This document shows positions 46,941-57,962 of a DNA stretch of 64,000 nt, piece after piece. Source of the DNA: Nigrospora sphaerica (Eukaryota; Ascomycota; Sordariomycetes; Amphisphaeriales; Apiosporaceae); the NCBI GenBank assembly GCA_018287875.1, contig JAGVVL010000001.1, positions 6,882,001-6,946,000 of the forward strand, read 5' to 3'. The position numbers and the translations under genes are program-made. Every line of letters begins with the position of its first letter. The first letter of the stretch is position 1. The notes beneath the pieces were generated by a model. It ran no database searches. It worked only from the letters and a program-made list of their open reading frames with translations, and was not told where the DNA came from.

Positions 46941-47785
46941 ATGACCGAACCCGAGAACATCGAAGAGGATCTCTTCGCTGACCTGTCAGTGCCCGACTCT
47001 TCGGCGTGCATCTCACTGGCCGCTCTCATACCTATGTACTAATTTGTCGCAGCTATGACGATAATGAGCCCTCGGCCGTTCCTGCTCCTGCCCCAACCAA
47101 GACCGAGAGCGTTCCTGAGCCTACTGTCCATGAGGCCACTGCGTTCGACGACGGGCCTGTAACCGAACACAATAGCTATGGCAACGAACACCAGGAGCCA
47201 AACTACGATGACGATGACGACGACGTCGACTTTAACCTTGGCAATGGCCCGCCCCCCAAGGAACCCGAGACTACGCCCATGAAAGAGGAGGTGTCCACTC
47301 CTACATTTCATTCTGCAAGGGGTCCCAGTGCCAAAGAAGATGGGTGAGTACAATATTTTTTTCTTCAGACTTTACCAAGCCAGTGACGCGCAATGCCTCG
47401 GCACCTATGCTCTTGGAGCGGGAACGAGCATTTCGCCCGCCATCACCGTTCATGCGCAGACATGGACGTGGTGGCCCAGTACCGTGGTTGCCCTCGCAAC
47501 AAATAAAGACGTGCTTCAGGACCCTTGGGGTCGAGACCGGAATGGGGTGGGGCGTCGAAGAGGGCAATGTCTCGTGGCTTGTGGCAACAAGAGCAGGCGT
47601 TTCAGGGCAGGACTCCACGATATCACTCCCGCATCCAACTCGAGACCAGTACCACGCCAACTGGTCCTCTATCCTGGTACTCAGAGCAGTACATCGAGAA
47701 AGACTACTGGAGAGGAATGAGCTACAGGCGGCCCGCAGCCCGCAGTCCGCAGATCTACTGCTCCCACTGCTGCTTCTGCTGCTAC

Positions 47786-47833
<48 letters not shown>

Positions 47834-49977
47834 TGCTGCTGCAGCAGTTGCAGCTACCTGAAAGAGGCCGCAAGATGAGCATCATCGACCATAGTCAGTA
47901 CAAGAACACTCTGCCTACATAGCCAATCGTCAACAGATAGGCTCCTGGGCTCAACGAGAACTTGGCTTTCTCCGATGGCTCGTAGCAAGAGTTTGGCAGC
48001 GAATAGCGCTCGAGCCGGTATGCTAGCTTGACGGTAGCCAAAATCACCAAGAACAAGATTATGGACGACTATCACGCACCTACATACGCTGCATGAGCTC
48101 TCTTTCCACGGAAAATTGCTGTGGCGTGCCCCGCGATCCCTCTCCGCTGGCTCATCTACATCCTGCCTGCGCTCCCACACCCGCATCCACCCCCATACTG
48201 AAGGCCGACGACCCCGCGTGGACAGGCAACCAGAAAAGAAGACCAAACGGCCTAGCCCTGTCAGCAACTACGACGACCCGGGAGTTGAAGAAATGAAAGA
48301 CCGCTCTGTCGCCAACGCCAGCTATTCGGGGCCCTGAAGCATGGCCTCTATCTCCTGGGTGCTGGCTCGCATAGACGATGTATACTGGGCCGCGCCTGCA
48401 AAGATGGCACACTACCCACCGCTCCGCTTCCATTGTTGGTCCGAGACGACGCCAACTGACACGTCTGCCGCGGCGACGGCTGTTGGCTGCCTGGCGGCTT
48501 GTGCCGGCGTATTGACATGTCTTGCTTGCACATAGCGCCCGCTCACTGGCCGGAATTGCTTAGCTGACAGTATTGTGTAGAAAAATGTTCATTGGCGGTC
48601 TTAATTGGGAGACAACTGATCGTAAGGGCGCTCTTCCCCCTCGACGCGCTGCTTATATTGACTGACCGCTCAGAATCTTTGCGCGACTATTTCTCCCAGT
48701 TTGGTGAGGTGACGGAATGCACCGTCATGAGAGATAGCGCAACTGGCAGATCACGTGGATTCGGCTTCCTTACATTCAAGGATCCCAAGACCGTCAACAT
48801 TGTCATGGTGAAGGAGCATTTCTTGGATGGAAAGATCGTAGGTTTCCTGTCCGTCTAGCCCGTGGCGAATACGGATACTAATCCGCTACGTGTCCAGATT
48901 GACCCCAAGAGAGCCATTCCTCGTGATGAGCAGGAGAAGACGAGCAAGATTTTTGTCGGCGGCGTCAGTCAAGAGACTACGGAAGCCGAGTTCAAGGACT
49001 ACTTCGCCCAGTTTGGCCGAGTTGTCGACGCCACGCTTATGATGGACAAGGACACGGGAAGACCCCGCGGCTTCGGCTTCGTCACCTTTGAGAGCGAGGC
49101 TGGGGTCGATGCGTGCCTCAGCGTCCCCCTGGAAATCCACGGAAAACAGATCGAAGTCAAGAAGGCCCAGCCTAGAGGCAACATGCGCGAGGAGGAAGAT
49201 GCGGCCCGCCGTGGCAAGTTCCGAAAGGGCGGTGCCGAGGAGCAGGCCAATCCGCAAGCCCAAATGGCCAACCAGATGGCCCAGGGCGGCATGACGCCCC
49301 AGGTCATGGCCCAGTACATGCAGCGCATGCAGCAGTACATGGGCATGATGCAGCAGCAGATGGCCATGAACCGCGGCATGGGCATGGGAATGATGCCTGG
49401 GATGAACCCCGCCCTCATGCAGCAGATGATGCAGATGCAGATGCAGAACCAGATGTCCCAGGGCGGAGGCGGTCAGGGGGCCCAGGGCGGCCAAGGCGGC
49501 CAAGGCATGAACCCGGCCATGATGCAGCAGATGCAGAACCAGATGCAAAACCAGATGGCCCAGGGCGGCGGCGAGCAGCAGGCGTACAACGGCAACCCTC
49601 AGCAGCAACAGCAGCAGATGTTTGGTGGTCGCGGCGGCCGACGCGGTGGCCGGGGCGGATACGGCCAGGGCGGGTACGGCCAAGGCGGCGGCGGCGCTGT
49701 GGGCGGCATGGCTGCCGCTGGAGGCGGTGGTGGCGATCCCACCTCATGGGAGGGCATGTACGACGATGTTCCGCAGCCGAACTTCAACCAAGGCGGCCGC
49801 GGGGGCTTCAACAGGAACCGAGGCGGCGGTCACCACGCCAGCCCTGGCCCTGTCGATCCCAGCCATGCCCCGCCGGCAAACGCCCCTACTGGTCCCAAGA
49901 ACGCCGGACGCCCTGGTGCAAACTACCGTGGTGGAGGAAGAGGAGGCAACCGGGGCTTTCACCCCTACCAGCGCTAG
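46941..49977 (+). CDS. hrp1: Two-RRM hnRNP, Hrp1/Nab4-type mRNA 3'-end factor
   Basis: Hrp1 binds UA-rich elements, acts in cleavage and polyadenylation (CF IB) and shuttles with mRNA. Exons are 46941-46984, 47053-47343, 48581-48621, 48674-48837 and 48898-49977, giving 539 residues. The N-terminus is acidic ([16 protein letters not shown]). RRM1 spans about 113-180 with RNP2 KMFIGGLNW and RNP1 [11 protein letters not shown]2 spans about 193-270 with RNP2 KIFVGGV and RNP1 RGFGFVTF. The C-terminal half is Met/Gln/Gly-rich (repeated MQQMQNQM) and ends in an RGG-type region and HPYQR, as in yeast Hrp1. The frame is restored at every junction. Intron 1 has a GTCAGT donor; intron 2 is 1237 nt, far longer than any other here, and splits the protein just before RRM1. 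Long introns in RNA-binding protein genes can serve autoregulation; that is inference. Confidence 0.94.
47344..48580 (+). other. 1.24-kb intron 2 of Hrp1
   Basis: Donor GTGAGT follows GAAGATGG, and the acceptor TTGTGTAG precedes AAAAATGTTC, with a GCTGAC branch-like site at about 48563. A cryptic pyrimidine-rich acceptor TTTTTTTCTTCAG lies only about 25 bases after the donor, and an open frame of about 190 codons runs from the donor through the CTG repeat to 47922. No known protein or RNA is recognised inside. Confidence 0.82.
47766..47850. repeat. Interrupted (CTG)n repeat in the Hrp1 intron
   Basis: Two pure runs, nine CTG at 47791-47817 and seven at 47821-47841, are separated by CTT and preceded by looser CTG/CTT units, then followed by CAGCAG. 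In the sense frame it would encode poly-Leu, in antisense poly-Ser. Confidence 0.93.
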
Positions 49978-50556
49978 GGGCGAAGGCCGGGGTTTCGCTA
50001 GCTACCCTCTCTGTTCTCGCCGCACCCCACGGTACCAGGGGTCAAGAGCAGCGTTTCCCCCCTTCGCCGTCATATTTCTGCCACGCAAGAAGGTGCCGTC
50101 GGCCTTAGGCAGGCATGCAGATGCACTATGTACTCTAGTGTTCTTTCCCGTCGGTGATGGCGGCTTCATTCGGTCGGCGGGTTTCGCCAAATGCATCTCG
50201 TGCGGAACGGCGTCCAGGTTCGCTTTGCGCCCATGATCCAGGGCGGCGGGTGGTGAAAGCGAGCGAGGCCTTTAACGGGGGCCTTCGCTTTGCGTTGAGA
50301 ATTGGTATCACGGGTTTGAATCGACGGCTGCATGGTTTTCTGACTGCCATCGGGCGCGTGGCTGTCAAGTTGCTCAACACACATGGCGTTCGTTGAAACA
50401 GGGGGAAGCCTCTACTATTGGTTACGATATCGAGACGCCGAGGCTTATAAAAGTTTTAGTCCAGGTCAGCACCAGCCCCGGGCTTAGTGGGCGGCTGGGA
50501 AGCCCATTCTTGTCAAGTCCGCCCTGTGCCTTCTGCGACTTCACCCTCGTACGGCC
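49978..50556. other. Convergent 3' region of Hrp1 and the MFS gene
   Basis: Holds both 3'UTRs. No gene or repeat seen. Confidence 0.5.
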
Positions 50557-52427
50557 TTACTCCGTCTTTCCGATGATTCCACACTTCCTCAGTCCCATGA
50601 AGCTAATGATCAGTACCATGGCCGTGCTCGCAAAAATGGTCCAGAAGGCGGCCCGGAAGCCGTCCATCAATGCCACCTTGTCAGCCGCCTGCGACTGCTC
50701 CGTGACCGAGGCGGCGATGGCTGCCGTCACGGCAAGGCCAAAAGCGTTGCCGAACTGGGCCACCTCGTTGAAAACACCTCCGGCCAGCGACTGTATATGG
50801 GCCGGAAACGCCTCGGAGATCAATAAGTTGGAAACGCTAAACAAGACTGTTTTTTGTCGTCAGTGACAACGCTAGACCGCCGGGGTTGGGTGCCAGTAAC
50901 TCACCCCAAGGGTTCACGGGGCACAGGAGAAGGGCCCAGAAAGGGCGGAACCAGTAGTTCTCGTAGATAGCGGCCGTGGCCATGAGCGCGGGCGATATCA
51001 AGGTGACGCAGGCCGAGCCCACCACCAGCGTCACGACCTTGACCCTCGAGATGACATAGACCAAGACGACGTTGACAGTGGTGCCCATCACTATCTGCGA
51101 AAAGTACCGGATGGACGATTGCAGGGCAGATAGTCCCTGCACCTCCTGGAAGCTGAGGGGATTGTCAGTCGCGTGGATCCGTCGGGGCAAGCGCGCCATT
51201 TATATACGTACTATAGCGTGGTGAAGTATTCGATGCTGTTCAAGGAGGCCCAGCAGAAGAAAACGGACAGGCAAGCCGCCGAGAAAGAAGCCTTCCGCCA
51301 AAGCTTGTTGGGGATGAGGGCGGGCCGGCCCCTCTTGGCCTGGTGGCGCATCCAGAAGGGGAAGGCCAGGAGCAAGGCGACGGAGAGGACGAGGAGCACG
51401 ACGTTGGCGGGCCGCCCAAGGTTTCGGTGGTCGGACGTGACCATGGCGAGCACGTACATGAGGAGGGCCAGGGCGACGCTCAGCGCGCAGACGCCGACCC
51501 AGTCGACGTCGTCGCGCAGCTGGCGGGCCCAGCCCTTGTCGGAGCGGTGGCGGACGACGGGCAGCGACCAGGCGGACGCGCCGGCGAGGGCGAGGTTGAT
51601 GACGGCCATGATGTAGTAGGCCCAGCGCCAGCCGATGGTGTCGGTGAAGACGCCGCCCAGCACGAGGCCCAGGGCGTAGCCGAGGGGCTGGGCCATGCCG
51701 TTCATGGCAAACGCCGTGTTCCGCCAGTGGCCGCGGGGGAACGTGTTGGTGATGAGGCTGGTGGTGGTGGGCAGACACATGGACACGGCCACGCCGAGGC
51801 ATCTTTGCGCGCCGGCCGTCAGTGCTTGTGGACTTGGCGAAGCGAAGGGGGCAGCACGAGCCGAGTCACATGTCTTGATCGGCAAGACGCCGGGTGGAAA
51901 GGGCCAACGTGTCGTGGCAGAAGGGAAGATGCAGCCGAGTGACGATCAAGAAGGGGGGGCTCTACTCACGTGCGGAACATGATGACTTGGATCCCCGTGG
52001 TGGCGAAGCCGAGGGCCACGGTAAAGACGAAAAACAGGAGACTCCCGGCGACCCAGATCTGCTTGGGGCCGACGATGTCGGCAAAGGAGCCGAAGACGTG
52101 GAGGAGACAGCCGGCGGCCAGGGCGTAGACGGCGGCGGGCCAGAGGACGAGGCCGTCGGGAAGACGGACGTCGCGCGCGATCCGGGGCAGGGCGGCGATG
52201 AGGATGCCGGACCCCATGGTGTTGAGGAAGTTCATGCCCGCGAGGGTGGCGATGACGGCCGCGCCCCGGGCCTTGGACACCGTCATTACCAAGGCCGTGT
52301 AGGCGATGGCCGGCGTCTGCGACTCCTCGTCCGAGCTGGCGACGCGTTCCCGCCCCGACCCCTGGGGCGACGGCTTCTCCGCCATGATGGTTTCGAGAAC
52401 GGCGTCTTTCCGAGGAGGGCCGGCCAT
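50557..52427 (-). CDS. MFS transporter, DHA2-like (14-TM) family
   Basis: A plasma-membrane or vacuolar proton-coupled permease of the drug:H+ antiporter-2 type; the substrate is unknown. The transcript is complement of 51970-52427, 51212-51802, 50905-51152 and 50557-50846, giving 528 residues, with all three introns in phase. An N-terminal disordered cytosolic segment of 55 residues is followed by TM1 (GAAVIATLAGMNFLNTMGSG) and TM2 with LPDGLVLWPAAVYALAAGC. The loop 2-3 motif GSFADIVGPKQIW corresponds to the MFS motif A. Later helices include LGYALGLVLGGVFTDTIGWRW (motif C region with the WRWxxY signature of DHA2) and GVFNEVAQFGNAFGLAVTAAI near the end. The gene is divergent from the GST gene with 1.1 kb between, compatible with co-regulation and export of a conjugate. 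That link is inference. Confidence 0.9.
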
Positions 52428-53571
52428 GGTCAACTCACTTTTCGCACGAGCTGCGGGGCGCGTGGGATTCCGGCGGTATGCTACCGGGTGTGCGAGGGCT
52501 CTCTGTTGCGCCGGGGTCCCGTCCCCCTTTTCAGCCCGGTTCCCAGAGGCAAAAAAGCTGCTCCCCCCCCTCTCCTCGTGTTTCTTCGTGTCTGCAACTA
52601 CGCATCCATACTTGGGCAGAATTGGGAACGCAACCCTGCGTTCCGGGTTTCTGCCCCCGCGAGAAACTGCCCGTCTTGTTCAACCCTTGCGGAACCCTTG
52701 CAGATGGCCCCAATGGCGTGGTGCGCCCTTTCCCGAGGCGAGTTCCCGTCTACAAGCATATCGTCCAAGCCGGGGCGGCCATTCGGTTGGGACCACAATG
52801 CCCAACCACGCTTCTCGTTGCTTCCGAGAGCTGGAACACACGTTTGTTCTGGGTTTGGTTGTACGCGAGGTTGTCGTGTGTGTGATGCCCGGACGGTGTT
52901 AGGGATGGACTATACTTTCCCCCCCTTTCAACCCCGAACTCCCCCTGATGTTCTATAGCCCCAACCGTGCGGCAAGCAACTCGGTCCCGTCAGCACTAAG
53001 AAAGAGCTTCCAACAATGTCGCCCGGTCGGATATGCTTCTACCCGACACTTGCGGCCCTGCCGGTCGCCCCGGGGGTTTGGTGGTGCCGGGCCGCATAGC
53101 AAAGAGTGGGATGGAAAGCAGTCGCCCTCGAAGGGGGGGGGGGGGAGCACGCGCACAAAGACGAGAGGGGGTGGGGAGGGTTTCCTAAGCGACCTTGGCG
53201 TGGGCCCGAGACTGGACGGGCATGAGATTGCGAGCGCACGAGTGGTAGCGATCACTGCAACCGGCTGACACATGCGGCAGCGTTCGGAAGCGGAAGGACG
53301 CGGGCCCACGTATCACGAAACGGCCCCCAAAAGTCGGGAGGATCGCCGCTGGCCCTGCGGATGCGGTGAATCCTTCCCGTCGGCTGACTAAGGGACAACT
53401 TCCCACACGCGAGACGTCTTGCCGGTCCCCTCGACTTGCCGTTTATTTAAGTCCGGCCGTTATCACTGGCCCGGCTTGTAACGTTGACCCCTCATCCGCA
53501 AACCCCCCGCCCCTGGTTCAGCGCCCCCGTTCACCCCCCCTCGTCACACGCGCGCACCCACCCCGTCCAAG
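52428..53571. promoter_or_regulatory. Divergent MFS/GST intergenic region
   Basis: About 1.14 kb between two divergent start codons. It contains a G run at 53137-53146 and a CT/CCC-rich leader before the GST. No core element stands out. Confidence 0.45.
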
Positions 53572-54558
53572 ATGGAGACCCCGGACGACGACAAGGTGAT
53601 TCTCTACACCAACCATACATGTACCTGTACGTAGCCGCCCCCTCCCCCCGCCCTCTACCTTCCCGTGGCCCCGCGGGAGAAACCGTACGCGGCTGACGGC
53701 GCGGCCGAGGGCCCAGGGGCCAACCGGGCCAACGTGGCGCTCGCCGAGCTCGGGATCCCGTTTGAGGAGCGCATCATCAACGTGGACGGGCCGCGGCCGG
53801 CGGCGTTCCTGGCGCTCAACCCGCGCGGGCTCGTGCCCGTGCTCGTCTACCACGGCGCCGTGCTCGTCGAGTCGGCCATCGTGTGCCAGTTCCTCGCGGA
53901 CCTGCGGCCGTCGCCGCTGTGCCCGGCGCCCGCGACCGTCGCCGGCGCCCTGCGCCGCGCCCGCATGGCCTTCTTCGCCGACGCCTACTGGACCCGCTTC
54001 CACACCCTCCTCTTCGGCCTCTTCGCCGCCCCCACCCCCGGCGACGAGGAGCGCGTCGTCGCCGACGCCCTCGCCGGCCTCGTCCGCGAGGTCGAGCCCC
54101 TCCTCGCCGACGCCGCCCCCTTCTTCGGCGCCAGCCCCGCCCTCACCCTCGCCGAGGTGAGCCCGATCCCCCGCATCCCCCATCGCCGGCGACACCTGCT
54201 GGGTGGCATCTCGCGCTTCCCCTTCCCCTCCGCCCCTCTCAAGCCTCTGGCGGGCCTAGGGAGGAAGGGAAGGGAGGGGGCGTGAGGGTGTTTACCGTAT
54301 CCGTTCTGCGCTAACACGGCAAATCTTCCGCAGGTGCTGATGGGCCCCTTTGTGATTCGCGCCGTCACTCTGTCCAAGCACGGCGTCTACCCCGTGAGCC
54401 TGAACCGCGGCATCGCGGAGAAGACGCCCAATTTCCACAAATGGGCAACCGCCGTGTCGCAGCACCCCAGCATCACCTCCATCTTCGACGAGGACGTCAT
54501 TGTGGCCCGCAGCCGCGCCAAGCGGGAGAGGATGCGCAAGTTGGCCGGGCTGCCATAG
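53572..54558 (+). CDS. Glutathione S-transferase, Gst/omega-like
   Basis: A cytosolic enzyme that conjugates or reduces substrates with glutathione. Exons are 53572-53626, 53717-54156 and 54334-54558, giving 239 residues, normal for the family. The thioredoxin-like N-terminus reads KVILYTNHTC, then across intron 1 TWANRANVALAELGIPFEE. In most relatives the motif is TCPWAxRA; here the position of Pro is Thr under the best GTACGT donor. The cis-Pro motif is LNPRGLVPVLVYHGAVLVESAIVCQFLAD, with the ES glutathione-binding pair. The C-terminal all-helical domain includes LTLAE at intron 2 and FHKWATAVSQHPSI. The Cys next to the motif suggests an omega/thiol-transferase-like class. The stop codon lies in the first unit of a 24-bp tandem repeat. 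Confidence 0.9.
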
Positions 54559-54650
54559 TGGGCATATCCGAGGCTGCCATAGTGGGCGTATCCAAGGCTG
54601 CCTTAGTGGGCGTATCCGAGGCCGCCATAGTGGGCGTATCCGAGGCTGCC
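54547..54650. repeat. 24-bp minisatellite across the GST stop codon
   Basis: Four 24-bp units (54547-54570, 54571-54594, 54595-54618, 54619-54642) plus eight bases of a fifth share the core GGCTGCCATAGTGGGC and differ by one to three bases. The first unit contains the GST codons GLP and its TAG stop. As the unit is a multiple of three, every copy repeats a TAG in the GST frame. Confidence 0.95.
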
Positions 54651-54881
54651 CCAGGGGGGGATGCGGTTGCACTGGGGGTTATGGAGACAGTGCGGGGACG
54701 GGGGGAAGAGGGGGGAAGGACTTTAGCCATGGTTTTGTGATTGCGAACGTTTCCAAGAAATTAAACGAACCGTATCTCGACGTAAGTGGCCGCCACCGGC
54801 GAAACCACATTCTCCCTATCCATGTCGCTAGATTACATATGCCCGTCTCCCTGGCCACTCTGCTTTGGCCACGTACCACCC
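54559..54881. other. Convergent 3' region of GST and ATP-grasp genes
   Basis: Contains most of the minisatellite and a G-rich patch. No gene seen. Confidence 0.5.
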
Positions 54882-56234
54882 TCACGGTTCCGCGAGCTCG
54901 GTAACGGGTGTCCTCAGCTTCGCCAGTCGCTTCCTGATCCACCCCTCGACGCGCGCGAGGTCTTTTTGGTCGTAGGCCCCCCACACCACGTCGGCCATGC
55001 TGCTGGCCTCGTCCACACGGGCCGTGGCCGTGACGACGACCTGGCCCAGGGCCACCAGCGGCTGCAGGCGATCGAAGATGTCGTCGGCCCGCCCCCGGTA
55101 CTCAAAGGCGGCGAACTGGGCCAGCGGGAGGCCCCTCTCCTTCCAGAAGTGGCCCGACATGAGGCAGATGGGCATCGAGCCGGTGAAGCGGGCGTTGAGG
55201 TCCACCACGTACTGCTCGCCCCTCGCGTCCACCACAATGTCTATGCCGGCCCAGCCCATGAAGCTGGCCGGCAGCCTCGCCGCCGTATCCTGCAGCGTGG
55301 CCCGCACGTAGCCGTGGAGACGCTCCTGCGCGCTGTAGTCGATATACCCGCCCACCCACTTGCCGTCTGGCGTGAGCGTCTGCACCGTGACGCCGAGGAT
55401 CAGGGGGTTGCTGCGGTCCCTCTCGCTGCCGGGCGCGCCTACCAGGAAATGCACGGCGAGGTCCTCCACCAGGTTGATGTAATCGGACACCAGCACGTCG
55501 GCGACGCCCCTTTGCTGGTGCATCGTGAGCGCCGCCAGCGTCTGTCGCCGCTTCGCCTCGGACGTGACAAGGTAGGTCCCAAAGCCGCAGCCGGCGCGGC
55601 AGAGCTTCACCACGAAGGGCGTGGGTCGCGTGGCGAGGACCGAGGCGCCGCCGCTGCCCAGCTCGGTCGCCTGCAGGTTCAACAGCTCGGACGGCGGCGT
55701 CTTGATGCCGGCGCGGAGGAGGAACTCCTTAGAGTTGATGTCGTAGGCCTCCTGGGGGGCCACCAGGCAGGAGTGCTCGCGCATCCAGCCCTGCGGCCGC
55801 CAGAAGAGCAGCGTCTTGCCCTTCGTGGCGGCGCGCAGCTGCCCCGTCACGTCGCCGGCGTCCAGGTCGACGAAGCGCGGGACGTGGCGCTGGTGCGGCG
55901 GCAGCTGGCTGAGCGCTCGCTGCAGGCTTTCGGGCGCGACGTTGGGGCCGAGGAAGAGCACCTCCATGGGGCCCAAGCCCCAGGCCCGCCGCAGCGGCTT
56001 GAGACCCAGGATGATGCGGCGCAGACGGGCTTGCTCGTCGGCGTCGCCCGAAAAGGGTACCGGTTCCTCGTCCTCGGGCCACACCAGCTCCCTCGGGAAG
56101 TTGGGATGCAGGTCTAGTCGTCCGAAGACGCAGTACATGGTGACGATGAACCGCCCATCGATACCGTATTGGCGGTACAGTTCCGCCAATGTGGTGTCGA
56201 GCTGGATAGTGGTGGTCTTCTGCGTCACAGTCAT
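54882..56234 (-). CDS. ATP-grasp domain ligase
   Basis: A single-exon protein of 450 residues, similar to fungal proteins annotated as solid-state culture-specific ATP-grasp enzymes. ATP-grasp ligases activate a carboxylate as an acyl-phosphate and join it to an amine or thiol. In sequence order: an N-terminal pre-grasp domain, with NSKEFLLRAGIKTPPSELL (about 167-185) as the usual start of the lid; FVVKLCRAGCGFGTYLV (207-223), with K210 and a Gly-rich loop for ATP; VSDYINLVEDLAVHFLVG, with the nucleotide-binding acidic residue; and FMGWAGIDIVVDARGEQYVVDLNARFTGS (325-353), with the metal-binding Asp/Asn pair. The core is complete, so it is probably active. The substrate is unknown. Its neighbours are convergent with GST and, 1.7 kb away, a 2-oxoglutarate dioxygenase. 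Confidence 0.88.
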   Translation of the reverse strand: MTVTQKTTTIQLDTTLAELYRQYGIDGRFIVTMYCVFGRLDLHPNFPRELVWPEDEEPVPFSGDADEQARLRRIILGLKPLRRAWGLGPMEVLFLGPNVAPESLQRALSQLPPHQRHVPRFVDLDAGDVTGQLRAATKGKTLLFWRPQGWMREHSCLVAPQEAYDINSKEFLLRAGIKTPPSELLNLQATELGSGGASVLATRPTPFVVKLCRAGCGFGTYLVTSEAKRRQTLAALTMHQQRGVADVLVSDYINLVEDLAVHFLVGAPGSERDRSNPLILGVTVQTLTPDGKWVGGYIDYSAQERLHGYVRATLQDTAARLPASFMGWAGIDIVVDARGEQYVVDLNARFTGSMPICLMSGHFWKERGLPLAQFAAFEYRGRADDIFDRLQPLVALGQVVVTATARVDEASSMADVVWGAYDQKDLARVEGWIRKRLAKLRTPVTELAEP

Positions 56235-57962
56235 GCTGGGCGAGGTAACGCTTGTTGTCGCGGCGGCCCAAGAGCTCCCCCAGAGGCAACCCCCGTCGTC
56301 AAGCCGTGAAGATATATCCCATCGTTGGTGGCTCGGGTTGATCTCTCCTTCGGCTTCATGTCGCCATCACCGTCTACTAGTTCAGCGGGTTTGGCGGTCA
56401 TCGCCACGTCAGCCCTGGCTTACATCAGGTCAGCGAGACGAGGCCCAGCTGATGTTGAGTGTCCGGATGTGGCCGGATACCTTCGGGCCCAGCGGCCGGT
56501 CCGAGAAATATTGGTCGTCCTTGGCTTAGGCAGCACCCATCTCCCCTCTCCCCTCCCCCCTTCCCCTTTTCAGCCCAGGGCGGTCACATGAGGAGGCCAT
56601 TGTGGAACCAAAACGGCCGGTCAGTATTTTCGCAAAGAGCTGCCACGCGAGCACTAAGCAATCTGCCGTCGGTCTGGTCGAGCCGGTATGTAAGTGTATG
56701 CAGACCCTGTAGCGATGACGGACGGCAGGTCTGTAAGACTTGGCCTGGATCCGACCAGGGTCCCACCCAGGCCTGGGTTAGCCCCCCCCTGATTGGATCC
56801 GGGATGCTATATTCGTACATGTCAGCAAAAAGAAAATACCAAAACCGGGCTGGCAGGGCTGGCAGGGCTGGCGGGGACCGGTCGCGTGGTTACATCGGCA
56901 TGGAGCCGTATGTAGTGGCGTCCCGCTTTGTCAGTCATAGCCGTGATCCCGGCCCACCTGGTCCGTCGCATCAGACCTGCACTGTGATCGCAGCTGCGCC
57001 GTCGTCACCAACAAAATACAGTAGTATGTCCGCAAATGGGCGGCTTGGGCGGACTACGGCCCGACTCGCACAGCGGCACAACATCCAATCAGAGCAGGGT
57101 GCGTGACTCGCTACCAGGCTGTCTCGTAGACGCGCTGGCAGTCACGCCGCCGCAATGTAAGGGAGGTATGCAGTTGGTTGCGGTCCGTAGTGGTCGAGCC
57201 TGACCGAGTTCCTATTCGTCCCACCACCGAATGCATCGTTTCCACTCGTCGGCACCGCCTCCCGGTTTTCTGCTCTTGTGTGTGTGCCGGCAAGACCTAT
57301 GAGTCGAGGACTACCCCTCAAGCGGACAAGTACAGCTAACCCCCTACCCGGTATCAAAAGCGGCATCTTCTCGATAGTTGCATAGAGAGACCCCGTCGGC
57401 AACTCGCCAGCGTCACATTCGGCCAGCAATCCTCCCACCAATCCTCTTTCTGTGGGAGTCGGCTCGACGGGTAGTGCCCGTGGGGTGGCTGTGGTTAGTG
57501 GCGATTTGGCCAGTATTGTTGGAGTTGTTTTGCCGCCCTCGAACGGAGGTGACCTCATTCGTGGAACAAGTCATCACAGCAGGCCCTTCAAGCAACCATG
57601 TGCGTGCCTCCCTTCCCGCAGACTCCGCCGTCACTCGGGTACACGGGCTATCTCGCTCGTGTGGACGTGTGTAAAATCAGTGTCGCGTGCCTATCGGTAG
57701 GCCCTTGGCTGAGAGACCCGATTCGTAGCCAGGGTAATCGTCACGTTGGAAATGTGTTGGTTGATACCGGCATCCACGTTCGTGCTTCTCTGTTTTGGTC
57801 ACAACAACGATTCGTCCGACACACTTGTTTGCATAGTGAACATCTTCCTTTGTTGCCTCGTGTCGTTTCCATCTGCTTTTCTCTCCAACAGTTCGCTCAG
57901 GGACTAGCTCAAGACTCCCGTTGGCTTAGTCAAGCATGAACCGACCTGCCGATCAGTGAAGC
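56235..57962. other. Intergenic region between ATP-grasp and dioxygenase genes
   Basis: Both neighbours are on the minus strand. No gene seen; a short GGGCTGGCAG tandem lies at about 56846-56872. The left part is the ATP-grasp promoter. Confidence 0.5.
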
